In this document: piece after piece, positions 16,394-25,745 of the stretch | How positions within the stretch are numbered: position 1 is the first letter of the stretch | Layout: each line of letters starts with the position of its first letter | Assembly (NCBI GenBank): GCA_043811005.1 | Contig: JBDRNO010000056.1 | Span: forward strand, 1-38,555 | DNA from: JBDRNO01 sp043811005 | Lineage (GTDB): Bacteria > Bacteroidota > Bacteroidia > NORP154 | Direction of reading: 5' to 3' | DNA length: 38,555 bases | Notes under the pieces: generated by a model | Databases searched by the model: none | Seen by the model: the letters and a program-made list of their open reading frames with translations, nothing else | What the model was told of the DNA's origin: nothing | Program-made: the position numbers and the translations under genes

Positions 16394-19300
16394 AAAGATA
16401 CAAGTTTTCTATCTACAAATTTAAGACCATTTGCGTAATTTTAGCTTACCTGGCAATTAGCTTTTTTTCTTGTATATCCACCGAATCTTTTTTATCCTCC
16501 GTAGCTTTAGCGAAGGATGAAGCGAAGGTTGGTTCGCAGAACATAACAAAAACAGATTCGCTTGAGAACCTCCTGCAAAAGACAGAGGACGATGCCACCA
16601 AAGTAGATCTGTTCAATGAACTTTCGTGGGAATATAGAAAAACAAATTCAGATAAAGCCATTGAATGTGCAAAAAAGGGGTTGGTATTAGCTGAAAAACT
16701 GGATGATAAAAAGAAAATGGCAAGATGCCTGAATCTTGCAGGACTGGCATACGAAAACAAAGGAAACTATGAAGAGAGCTTAGAGTACATAAAGCGTTCT
16801 TTGGTAATTTACAAAGAGATAGAGGATAAAGATGGAATTGCTGAAACCGTTCACAATATTGGAATTATTCACTTTGACCTTGGCAATTATGATAAATCTT
16901 TAAAGTACTACTTTGATGCGCTGAAAATAGACCGGGAATTGAATGACTCAAACGGAGTTGCAATAAGTTTTATGAATATAGGAGTGATCTACAAAATGCA
17001 GAACAATTTTGAAAAAGCCATAGAATATTATTTGCAATCTCTGGATGTATTTGAAAGTCTGGATGATCTGGTAGGTGTTGCGTACACATTAACTAATATC
17101 GGTACTATTCATGCAATGCAGGGAAACTATGATAATGCAATTGATTTTTTTTCAAGGGCTTTGAAAAAAAACCAGGAGTTGGGTGATAAAAGGGGAATTG
17201 CAAATTGCTATAATAATATTGGTGCGATCTATTATGACCAGGGGGAACTCGGTGAAGTATTGTATTATTTCAGGCAGGCACTACAAACTTTTGAAGAACT
17301 TGGAGACAAACAAGGAATTTCAATGGCATTGAATAACATTGGTTCATTGTACCTGGAACAAGAAGATTACGATAAAGCAGTAGAATTCAGCATGAGGAGC
17401 TTGGACATAGCTAAAGAAATAGGTGCAAAAGACGATATAAATGAGGCATATTTTAACCTTTCCAATATTTATTTTGAACAGAATAATTATAAAAAAGCTT
17501 ATGAATATCACCAACTCTACACCCAGATGAACGACTCCCTGTTCAATGAAGAAAAATCCAAGGAAATAGGGCGGCTGGAAGCAAAATATGAAATGGAAAA
17601 GAAGATAGCTGAGGAAAAAGCCATAGCAGAAGCAAAGGCGAAGGCAGAGGCGGAAAAACAAAAGAGAAGTAACTTACTGCAATATTCAGGGATTTTGATA
17701 TTTATAGTATTATTGGGCACCGGGCTTTTGGCGCTGGGTCGTTTAAATATGCCGGTAAGATGGGCAGAAGGTTTGGTATTCTTTACCTTCCTGCTGTTCT
17801 TTGAATTCATGTTGGTATTGTTAGATCCATACATAGAGCAATATTCATTAGGAGCACCAGTTATTAAACTCGCTTTTAATGCAGTATTGGCAGGGTTGAT
17901 ATTTCCTTTGCATCAGTTTTTTGAGGATAAACTTAAAAAGAAAGTTGTTAAGAAAAATAGTAGCAAAATAATAGGCAATTCAGCGAAAGTCCTGTTAATT
18001 ACCTTAATAATTGTTGCCAATAGTTATAACATCTTTGCTCAAACCAGCACCAACACAAATATCCCAAATCCGAAAATTGATTCACTTGAATCTACATTGA
18101 AGACTGTTACAACCAACATTGATAAAGTAAATATTCTAAATGACCTCTGCTGGGAGTACAGAAATAATAATAGCGGTAAAGCCCTTGATTATGGTAAACA
18201 GGCACTTGAACTTGCAAAGAAAATTCAACATTTTTTTGAAGGTGAAAAGGAAGAGTGGGTTAAAACAGAGATCGCAAATAGCTTCTATTATATGGCTATT
18301 ATATATGATCATCTGGGAGACTATGACAAAGCCCTTGAATATTACAAACAGGCAATTAAGATGGATGAAGATGTGGGTAATCAAGAAGACATTGCTTTTA
18401 GTTTAAACAAAATTGCGTTAATTTATGAGAAACAAGGCCTTTATGAGCAAGCAATTGACAATTACATCCGATCCTTGAAAATAATGGAAGACCTGAAAGA
18501 TAATAAAGGGATCGCATTTAGTATGAACAATCTGGGAATGATATATGAACATCAAGGAGATTACGATGTGGCACTGGATTATTACTTGAAATCGCTTAGA
18601 ATATTTGAAGATATCCTTGAACAAGCCTCATCCAGCCAAGGTGGGAGAAATCCCGCTCAAATAAGGATGAGTAAGAAAGGAATTGTTAGAAGCTATACCA
18701 ATGTTGGGGTTACTTACTTTTATATTGGAGACAATGAGATGGCTCTTGATTATTTTATGAGAGGATTAAGAATTTGCGAGGAATTGAATAATAGGTCTTG
18801 CATTGCTGATGGGCTGAATAATATAGGTCTTGCGTACAATAAACAAGGTAATTATATAGAAGCATTGGAGTATTATCACAAGTCTTTAAAAATAAGTGAG
18901 GAATTGGATGATAAAAAGGAAATTGCAGCTAAATTGAATAATCTTGCAATAGTATATTACGAACAAGGGGGGAATTACGAAGTAGTATTGGATTATTTGT
19001 TGAGGTCATTGAAAATAAAAGAGGAATTGGGAAACAAACTGGGAATTATTTCCGGTTTGAATAATCTTGGGGAACTTTTTGCTGAATATGAGAAATATGA
19101 AAAAGCTATTGAATACAGCAAAAGAAGCTTGGTCCTTGCAAAAGAAATAAAGGCGAAGGATGATATTAAAAATGCTTGTAAAAATCTGGCATTTATCTAC
19201 GCCAGTCAAAATTTGTATAATGAGGCTTATAATTATCACCAGCTGTTCTCCCAGATGAAAGATAGTCTCTTCAATGAGGAAAAGAGCAAGGAAATAGGTA

Positions 19301-19701
19301 AGCTTGAAGCGAGGTACGAGATGGAAAAGAAGATGGCGGAAGAGAAGGCGAGGACTGAGGCAGAAGCGAAGGTAGAGGCGGAGAAAGTGAAGAGAAGGAA
19401 CCTGCTGCAATATTCCGGGATCTTAATATTAATAGTATTAATGTTTATAGGTGTCTTTATGTCAGGAAGGTTTGCTTTGCCTGTCCGATTGGCAGAGGGG
19501 CTGGTCTTTTTCACCTTCCTCTTGTTTTTTGAATTCACCCTGGTTCTGTTAGACCCGTACATTGAAAGATTCTCTGCAGGAGCACCTGCAATCAAGCTGG
19601 CTTATAATGCTGTACTTGCGGGATTGATATTTCCGCTACACGCTTTTTTTGAGGGGCTTCTGAAAAAACGAATATTAAACAAAGATATAACAGATCGATG
19701 A
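16390..19701 (+). CDS. Double-module TPR membrane protein (array gene E, two fused modules)
   Basis: 1103 residues, again two full modules in one frame. Module 1 has seven TPR units and spans near 430-452, 459-483 and 493-512. The junction FEDKLKKKVVKKNSSKIIGN contains no Met, so unlike gene C the second module cannot easily start separately. A signal-peptide-like segment at about 532-551 (KVLLITLIIVANSYNIFAQ) then leads into module 2 with eight TPR units and spans near 1007, 1036 and 1070 to the end. Two local oddities: residues about 36-50 (SSVALAKDEAKV) are encoded by what looks like a dispersed repeat, and module 2 has a 17-residue insertion between TPR units (EQASSSQGGRNPAQIRMS). It starts inside the stop codon of gene D. 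Confidence 0.85.
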   Translation: MKRYKFSIYKFKTICVILAYLAISFFSCISTESFLSSVALAKDEAKVGSQNITKTDSLENLLQKTEDDATKVDLFNELSWEYRKTNSDKAIECAKKGLVLAEKLDDKKKMARCLNLAGLAYENKGNYEESLEYIKRSLVIYKEIEDKDGIAETVHNIGIIHFDLGNYDKSLKYYFDALKIDRELNDSNGVAISFMNIGVIYKMQNNFEKAIEYYLQSLDVFESLDDLVGVAYTLTNIGTIHAMQGNYDNAIDFFSRALKKNQELGDKRGIANCYNNIGAIYYDQGELGEVLYYFRQALQTFEELGDKQGISMALNNIGSLYLEQEDYDKAVEFSMRSLDIAKEIGAKDDINEAYFNLSNIYFEQNNYKKAYEYHQLYTQMNDSLFNEEKSKEIGRLEAKYEMEKKIAEEKAIAEAKAKAEAEKQKRSNLLQYSGILIFIVLLGTGLLALGRLNMPVRWAEGLVFFTFLLFFEFMLVLLDPYIEQYSLGAPVIKLAFNAVLAGLIFPLHQFFEDKLKKKVVKKNSSKIIGNSAKVLLITLIIVANSYNIFAQTSTNTNIPNPKIDSLESTLKTVTTNIDKVNILNDLCWEYRNNNSGKALDYGKQALELAKKIQHFFEGEKEEWVKTEIANSFYYMAIIYDHLGDYDKALEYYKQAIKMDEDVGNQEDIAFSLNKIALIYEKQGLYEQAIDNYIRSLKIMEDLKDNKGIAFSMNNLGMIYEHQGDYDVALDYYLKSLRIFEDILEQASSSQGGRNPAQIRMSKKGIVRSYTNVGVTYFYIGDNEMALDYFMRGLRICEELNNRSCIADGLNNIGLAYNKQGNYIEALEYYHKSLKISEELDDKKEIAAKLNNLAIVYYEQGGNYEVVLDYLLRSLKIKEELGNKLGIISGLNNLGELFAEYEKYEKAIEYSKRSLVLAKEIKAKDDIKNACKNLAFIYASQNLYNEAYNYHQLFSQMKDSLFNEEKSKEIGKLEARYEMEKKMAEEKARTEAEAKVEAEKVKRRNLLQYSGILILIVLMFIGVFMSGRFALPVRLAEGLVFFTFLLFFEFTLVLLDPYIERFSAGAPAIKLAYNAVLAGLIFPLHAFFEGLLKKRILNKDITDR
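16495..16517. repeat. Palindromic repeat embedded in the coding sequence of array gene E
   Basis: TCCTCCG (16495-16501) and CGAAGGA (16511-16517) form a stem with one mismatch around TAGCTTTAG, followed by GAAGCGAAGG-type sequence. Read on the minus strand it encodes SFAKATEDK, a string that I recall from many Bacteroidota intergenic repeats. It lies between the signal peptide and the mature start of module 1. Confidence 0.6.
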
Positions 19702-19714
19702 TATGTTTTATTAT

Positions 19715-19722
19715 TATTTTTG
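19715..19722 (+). promoter_or_regulatory. Candidate Bacteroidota -7 box before the SprB-repeat adhesin gene
   Basis: TATTTTTG fits the Bacteroidota -7 consensus TAnnTTTG and lies 38 bases before the ATG at 19760, within the 58-base gap after the TPR array. I do not see a good TTTG box at the expected -33 distance, so support is modest. Confidence 0.35.
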
Positions 19723-19759
19723 CATTTAATTACTTTATAACTCTATAAACTTTTCATCC

Positions 19760-22700
19760 ATGAAAAAATTATTTTTATCTTTTATCATTATCCTGATTGT
19801 ATCTTTAATTCAGGTAACAGCCCAGACAATAACATATTCAGAAATGTTCACAAGTGGAGCTTCTTATTGTCCGGGTGATCCCCAGTATGATAATTGGGGT
19901 ATATTCAGAAGTCAATTAGACACAAATGCCCTGGCTTTCACAAAAGTTACGATCAAAGGGACTAATGACCCTGCCGGACTTACATGTACGGATGCAGCTA
20001 TCGTTAAACAGATTGCTGGATCAATTAAAGATGGAATTGGTGGAGATTGGACATGCAATGCTTTAAGCTGGCATGTGGGTGTTGGTTGCTCAGCAGGGGG
20101 ATGTGCATTGGTTGCAGATGCCATAGAATTTAATGCTACTGGTTCTGATTGTTCGTGTGATGCCTTGGGATACGTATTGCGTCCTTGTATTGGAAACAGC
20201 AACTGGGGAGGTGTTAACTCAACTGCTTGCGGTGCTCCCACCCAAACCATGACTGTGGAATTTGAATATGCTCCCCCTTATTGCACTCCCACATATACCA
20301 ATCCATGCTCATCAGGCGATTATATTGACGGGGTTGTTTTTGCTGGTATAAGTAATACAGGAACCGGTTGTAATGGAAATCCCGATAATTATATTTGCTA
20401 TTCAACATTTACTGCAACAGTTGCTAATGGCTTATCATACCCGATAATATTAACACCTCCTGTGGATTCAGCCCAGGGTTTCGGAGTATGGATTGACTTT
20501 AATGCTGATGGTGATTATGCAGATCCCGGGGAATTCGTTCTTTCATCTGCTCCTGATACTGTCCAGGTTATTGATACTATTACTATCCCGTTAACTGCTT
20601 CAATAGGAAATACAACGATGAGAGTCAGGTGCATCTCTGCTGCAACTCCTGTAGCTTCTGATTCATGCAGTAATGCTGCTGCCGGTGAAACCGAAGATTA
20701 TCCGGTTTTAATTAAGATTGCAGATGATGTGGGCATTATTGCAATTGATTCACCCCAATCGGGCTTTTCGTTAAGTGCAGCCGAAACGGTTACTGTCAGA
20801 GTTAAAAACTTTGGAGCAAATACCCAGGATACTATCCCGGTGTCATACCGGATTGATGGAGGACCGCCTATAAATGAAACTATCATCGCTTCAGTTAATC
20901 CGGGTGATACAGTAAGCTATTCTTATACAACAACCGCTGATCTGTCTGCTGTTGACACTTATATTTTTGACGCATGGACCAGCTTACCTGGTGATATTGA
21001 ATATATAAATGACAGCATAACAAATTATGAAGTTATCAATAGTATATTTATAATAATTGGTGCCGGCACTTCAACCAATACCAATACGACCTATCCAGCC
21101 CCTTATGGAAACTGGTATTGGGGAGCAAAACACCAAATTATCATCCAGGCATCAGAGCTAACAAATGCCGGTATGACACTTGGTTTTATTAATAGTCTTG
21201 CTTTTAATGTTGCCGTGCCACAAGGTACACCCCTAGTGGATTTTACTATTAAAATAAAAAATACATCTGCAAGTGCAACCACAACCACTTTTGATAATGT
21301 TGGATTAACTACCGTGTGGGGACCGCAAACCTATACTGAAACAATTGGCTGGAATGTTCATGCTTTTTCTTCCCCTTTCCTTTGGGATGGCTCATCCAAT
21401 CTTTTAATTGAAACTTGTTTCAACAACACTTCATATACATATAATGCCCTAACATATTATACACCTACTACCTTTAATAGCGTAGTGTGGGTAAATCAAG
21501 ATGCATCAGGAGTATGTAATGTATCTACCGGAAACACATCGGTAAACAGACCTAACATGCGGTTTGAAGTGTCTCCCCCTGCTCCTGTTGATGCAGGAAT
21601 AAGTTCAATTACTTCTCCTGCCAGCGGTTGTGATTTAACGAATTCGGAAATAATTACCGTTAATATCTCTAATTATGGCACTGATACTATTTTCAGTGTT
21701 GATGTTTATTATAGTGTAAATGGCGGGGCGCCTGTCATGGAAACTGTTAATGATACTATACTGACCTGGAATTCCCTTTTATATTCATTTGCCACAACAG
21801 TTGATATGTCTGCTCCGGGTATATACCTGATAGATGCGTGGACCGGCTTGGCTGGTGATACAATTAACCTGAATGATGGTGAAACTAACTACCAGGTTGA
21901 ACATTTTGCTCCATTTACTGTTTTTCCTTTTACCCAGGATTTTGAAAGCGAACCGCTATGCGGAACAGGATGTGGTGATCCATGTTCGTTATCAGGTCAA
22001 TGGATCAATGACACTGATGACGATATTGACTGGGCAGTTGATGAAGGAGGTACACCTTCCAGTAGTACAGGGCCCATTATTGACAATACTATTGGGGATG
22101 TCACCGGTAATTATTTATATATCGAATCATCATCCCCTTGTTATCCATCAATTGTTGCAGTGCTTTTAAGCCCATGTTTAGATATTAGCTCTTTAGCCAA
22201 TCCATATTTATCTTTCGGCTATCATATGTTTGGAGCGGATATGGGTGATCTTTACATTGATATAGATACAGGAAGTAGCTGGATCACTATTGATTCACTT
22301 CTTGGACAACAACAATTACAAGAAACAGATCCCTGGTTATTGGCTGATATTGAACTATTTTCTTTTTCCGGGAATATGAGAGTCAGATTCCGGGGTATTA
22401 CCGGCACTGGTACTACAAGTAATATGGCTATTGATGACATAATGATTTATGATAAACTACCTGTTGATGTTGGAGTTATTTCTATTGATTCGCCTGTATC
22501 TGGTTGTGGTCTTACTGCAAACGAAGCTGTTATCATTAAGGTTGAAAATTTTGGTTCTAATGCCCAGGATACCATACCGGTAGCATATCGTGTTAATGGC
22601 GGTGGTGCTGTGGTTGATACCATTTTTACATTGATCAATTCGGGAGATACCCTATCCTTTACTTTTTCTGCCACTGCAGATTTATCTTCAGCAGGTACTT

Positions 22701-25690
22701 ATGTAATTGATGCATGGACGGATTTATCAAGTGATGGGGATAATACTAATGACTCCATCTTAAATTATACTCTAACCGGCAATATGACAATTATTGATGA
22801 ATATACACAGCAAACCGGTACAGTAGGTACCGTAGGTGAGGGTGGAAGTAATTTCTACGGACAATCATTCTTTGCAGATGTAGGTATTATTACAGAAGTA
22901 GGTGTGTGGCTGGAAGAAGCTTCTCCTGAAGGTGAAGTAAGAATTGCCCTTACTCCTGATGATGGTTCAGGAAATCCCGATGAAAATGTAGTTTTATGGC
23001 AAAGTGCGCTTATTGATCCCGCTCCGGTTGGAAGTTGGTTTAATATGGATGGTTTAAGTATTCCCGTTACCATAGGAACAAAATATTGGGTATTATTTGA
23101 CGGTGTTAACACAGGAGCTACAGGACAAAGCCGTGCCGGAACTTCCACCGATTACACTGATACTGGTGAAGATTTTAAATATTCAAACGATAATGGAGTT
23201 ACCTGGTCCACCTGGTCAGGCCCATTAGCTGTTTTAGTAAACAGTTCCTGCCCTGCTCCTGATGATGTTGGAGTTATTGCCTTTGATGCCCCTAACTCCG
23301 GATGTGATTTTACTGCAGCCGAAAGTGTTACGGTTTGGGTTAGGAATTTTGGCACTGCCGCACAAACAAACATCCCTGTTTCATACAGAGTTAATGCAGG
23401 AACACCTATAAACGAGACTATAATTTCTACAATTAATCCAGGTGATACTGCAACCTACACCTTTGCTGCTACTTATGACCTGTCTTCACCAGGTTTTTAT
23501 ATATTCGATGCCTGGACCATTTTAGGTACTGATACCAATAATTTTAATGATAGTATAAACGATTATGTTATTCTAAACCAAGGTCTATTCCCAACAACAA
23601 CATCTTATACCGATATAACCTGTTTTGGCATTTGTGAAGGCAGCGCTTCAGCAACAGCCTCAGGCGGAACTCCCCCTTATACTTATTCATGGGATGATCC
23701 TGATTCACAAACAACCTCTACTGCTGATAGCTTATGCGCAGGTACTTATAATGTAACTGTAACTGATTTCAATGGATGTTTTGATATACCTGTCATTACA
23801 ATTTCAGAACCTGCTGATCTTACACTTACATTAAGCAGTATTGACCCAACATGCGGTAACTCAAATGGTGAGGCGATTGTCACTGTATCAGGAGGAACAT
23901 CCCCTTATACATATCAGTGGGATGACCCGGGATCACAAACCAATACTAGCGCATCAAACCTGTTAGGAGGTGTGTATACAGTAGTAGTTGCAGATGCTAT
24001 TGGTTGTACGGCTTCTTCTTCAGTAACCCTGACAGACCCCGGAATGCCAACCGTGTCCACAACAGGAACAGACCCCACTACTTGCGGAGCCAATGACGGC
24101 ATTGCCACTGCAACAGTTTCTGGAGGTACTTCTCCTTATACATATTTATGGAGCTCTGGTGGCACCTCAGCCACTGAGACAGGATTATGGTCTGGAACAT
24201 ATACAGTAACAGTCACCGATGCTAATGGTTGTACAGCTACTTCTTCTGTTACTCTTACATCACTTGGAGCGCCAACTGTAACCACAATCACTACAGATGC
24301 CACTTGTGCAGCCAGTGATGGTATTGCTATAGCTACTGCATCAGGAGGAACTGCTCCATACACATATCTATGGGACGCTTCTGCAGGTTCACAAACAACA
24401 GCTACTGCCACCGGCTTGGCGGCAGGCACTTACGTTGTAACCGTTACGGATAATAATGCTTGTACAGCTACTTCATCTGCAACCGTAAATGTTGGTGGAA
24501 CCGGCCCTTCATTATCAATTAATGTAACTGATGTTAGCTGTTATGGAAATGATGACGGTTCAGCGACAGTTACAGCTACCGGAAGTGTACCACCTTATAC
24601 TTATTTATGGAGTAACGGTGCTACGACAGCTACTATATACGCTCTATCTGCCGGCACTTATGATATAACAGTTACTGATGCAGATGGATGTGAGAGCACT
24701 TTTAATACAACAGTTAACGAACCATCTTTGATCACTGCAACTTTGACTGTAATTGAACCGAGTTGTGGAAACAGTGATGGCAATGCTACTGTTTTTGCAT
24801 CAGGAGGTAGTGGCTCTTATACATACCAATGGGATGTGTCAGCAGGGAATCAAACTACTCAAACCGCCACCGGATTATCAGCAGGTACTTACAACGTAAC
24901 AATTACCGATGCAAATAGTTGTACTGAGTCTTTTTCAGTAAATCTCAGTGATGCAGGGGCAGGTAGTTTATCAGTAGGAAGTACGGATGTTACCTGTAAT
25001 GGCGATAATGATGGAACTGCATCTGCAACAATTACTGGTGGAACACCTCCTTATACATACTCCTGGAGTAATGGAACAACAACAACCAGTTTGAGCGGAC
25101 TATCCGGAGGGATATATACACTTACTGTAACAGATTCCCTAGGTTGTATATCTGTTGAGGATGCTGTAATTTATGAATCCGATCCATTGATCATTTCAAC
25201 TAATTTCTTTAATGTTTCCGCTGATACCATTTGTGATGGACAAGTTATGGCATATCCTACAGGAGGAACTGGAACATATACTTATCAATGGAATGATCCC
25301 GGTTCACAAACTACTTCTATAGCTTATAATTTATGTATTGGGACTTATATTGTAACTGTAACAGATGCTAATGGTTGTTCTGCAACCGCTTCTGTCTATG
25401 TTGATTCCTTACCATCCGGTATTGGAAGCGCTGCATTTGTTAATAATAGCATCAATATTTATCCCAATCCAAACACAGGTGAGTTTATGATTGAAATGAC
25501 ACTTTATAAGAAACAGGATGTTGGTATAAAAATATTTAGTTTAGATGGAAAGCTCGTATTTTCTGAAATGCTACGTCAAATAGACAATTACAATAAACGA
25601 ATGAACCTGAATGCCAATTCAAAAGGGATATATTTAGTTTATTTTCTGATTGAAGGAAAATATGTAACAAAGAGGGTATGTGTAAATTAG
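19760..25690 (+). CDS. Giant secreted adhesin: GEVED domain, CARDB-like domains, eight SprB repeats, T9SS type A tail
   Basis: 1976 residues. A signal peptide ends near QVTAQ. A GEVED-type domain at about 175-318 carries GVWIDFNADGDYADPGEF and ends in AGETEDYPV. Four CARDB-like repeats of about 105 residues follow at intervals (about 322, 607, 902 and 1167), each with xxDVGVIxIDSPxSGC and ending in a FDAWT...DxxxxNDS motif. Between them are three larger beta-rich inserts, one MAM/jelly-roll-like (about 720-895, starting FTQDFESEPLC). Residues about 1277-1886 form eight SprB repeats (ASGGTPPYTYSWDD..., AGTYNVTVTDxNGC). The protein ends with a type A sorting domain (INIYPNPNTGEF to the terminus). 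SprB in Flavobacterium is a mobile cell-surface adhesin; this protein likely has an adhesive role, but its gliding role is not shown. Confidence 0.9.
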   Translation: MKKLFLSFIIILIVSLIQVTAQTITYSEMFTSGASYCPGDPQYDNWGIFRSQLDTNALAFTKVTIKGTNDPAGLTCTDAAIVKQIAGSIKDGIGGDWTCNALSWHVGVGCSAGGCALVADAIEFNATGSDCSCDALGYVLRPCIGNSNWGGVNSTACGAPTQTMTVEFEYAPPYCTPTYTNPCSSGDYIDGVVFAGISNTGTGCNGNPDNYICYSTFTATVANGLSYPIILTPPVDSAQGFGVWIDFNADGDYADPGEFVLSSAPDTVQVIDTITIPLTASIGNTTMRVRCISAATPVASDSCSNAAAGETEDYPVLIKIADDVGIIAIDSPQSGFSLSAAETVTVRVKNFGANTQDTIPVSYRIDGGPPINETIIASVNPGDTVSYSYTTTADLSAVDTYIFDAWTSLPGDIEYINDSITNYEVINSIFIIIGAGTSTNTNTTYPAPYGNWYWGAKHQIIIQASELTNAGMTLGFINSLAFNVAVPQGTPLVDFTIKIKNTSASATTTTFDNVGLTTVWGPQTYTETIGWNVHAFSSPFLWDGSSNLLIETCFNNTSYTYNALTYYTPTTFNSVVWVNQDASGVCNVSTGNTSVNRPNMRFEVSPPAPVDAGISSITSPASGCDLTNSEIITVNISNYGTDTIFSVDVYYSVNGGAPVMETVNDTILTWNSLLYSFATTVDMSAPGIYLIDAWTGLAGDTINLNDGETNYQVEHFAPFTVFPFTQDFESEPLCGTGCGDPCSLSGQWINDTDDDIDWAVDEGGTPSSSTGPIIDNTIGDVTGNYLYIESSSPCYPSIVAVLLSPCLDISSLANPYLSFGYHMFGADMGDLYIDIDTGSSWITIDSLLGQQQLQETDPWLLADIELFSFSGNMRVRFRGITGTGTTSNMAIDDIMIYDKLPVDVGVISIDSPVSGCGLTANEAVIIKVENFGSNAQDTIPVAYRVNGGGAVVDTIFTLINSGDTLSFTFSATADLSSAGTYVIDAWTDLSSDGDNTNDSILNYTLTGNMTIIDEYTQQTGTVGTVGEGGSNFYGQSFFADVGIITEVGVWLEEASPEGEVRIALTPDDGSGNPDENVVLWQSALIDPAPVGSWFNMDGLSIPVTIGTKYWVLFDGVNTGATGQSRAGTSTDYTDTGEDFKYSNDNGVTWSTWSGPLAVLVNSSCPAPDDVGVIAFDAPNSGCDFTAAESVTVWVRNFGTAAQTNIPVSYRVNAGTPINETIISTINPGDTATYTFAATYDLSSPGFYIFDAWTILGTDTNNFNDSINDYVILNQGLFPTTTSYTDITCFGICEGSASATASGGTPPYTYSWDDPDSQTTSTADSLCAGTYNVTVTDFNGCFDIPVITISEPADLTLTLSSIDPTCGNSNGEAIVTVSGGTSPYTYQWDDPGSQTNTSASNLLGGVYTVVVADAIGCTASSSVTLTDPGMPTVSTTGTDPTTCGANDGIATATVSGGTSPYTYLWSSGGTSATETGLWSGTYTVTVTDANGCTATSSVTLTSLGAPTVTTITTDATCAASDGIAIATASGGTAPYTYLWDASAGSQTTATATGLAAGTYVVTVTDNNACTATSSATVNVGGTGPSLSINVTDVSCYGNDDGSATVTATGSVPPYTYLWSNGATTATIYALSAGTYDITVTDADGCESTFNTTVNEPSLITATLTVIEPSCGNSDGNATVFASGGSGSYTYQWDVSAGNQTTQTATGLSAGTYNVTITDANSCTESFSVNLSDAGAGSLSVGSTDVTCNGDNDGTASATITGGTPPYTYSWSNGTTTTSLSGLSGGIYTLTVTDSLGCISVEDAVIYESDPLIISTNFFNVSADTICDGQVMAYPTGGTGTYTYQWNDPGSQTTSIAYNLCIGTYIVTVTDANGCSATASVYVDSLPSGIGSAAFVNNSINIYPNPNTGEFMIEMTLYKKQDVGIKIFSLDGKLVFSEMLRQIDNYNKRMNLNANSKGIYLVYFLIEGKYVTKRVCVN

Positions 25691-25694
25691 AAAT

Positions 25695-25727
25695 AGACCT
25701 CACAGGTTTTAGAAACCTGTGAGGTCT
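25695..25727 (+). terminator. Perfect 15-bp hairpin, GACCTCACAGG family, copy 1
   Basis: AGACCTCACAGGTTT and AAACCTGTGAGGTCT form a perfect 15-bp stem around a TAG loop, five bases after the adhesin stop codon. The identical stem occurs at 33600-33632. It has the form of a bidirectional intrinsic terminator, although only a weak A/T tract follows. Confidence 0.75.
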
Positions 25728-25745
25728 GAGATAAAATCAAACATC

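Noticed and set aside
9272..19595. Long minus-strand open frames over every copy of the TPR-protein membrane domain, with similar translations (for example GAPAENRSMYGSN)
   Set aside because: They mirror the conserved plus-strand domain in a fixed antisense frame; their similarity follows from the sense-strand conservation. No start signals or promoters support them.
20698..24429. Several minus-strand open frames inside the giant adhesin
   Set aside because: They are antisense shadows of the CARDB-like and SprB repeats, which are low in complexity and stop-poor in that frame.
23590..25420. Possible CRISPR-like periodicity in the SprB region
   Set aside because: The periodicity is that of coding repeats of about 76 residues, with diverged DNA; there are no short identical repeats with unique spacers.
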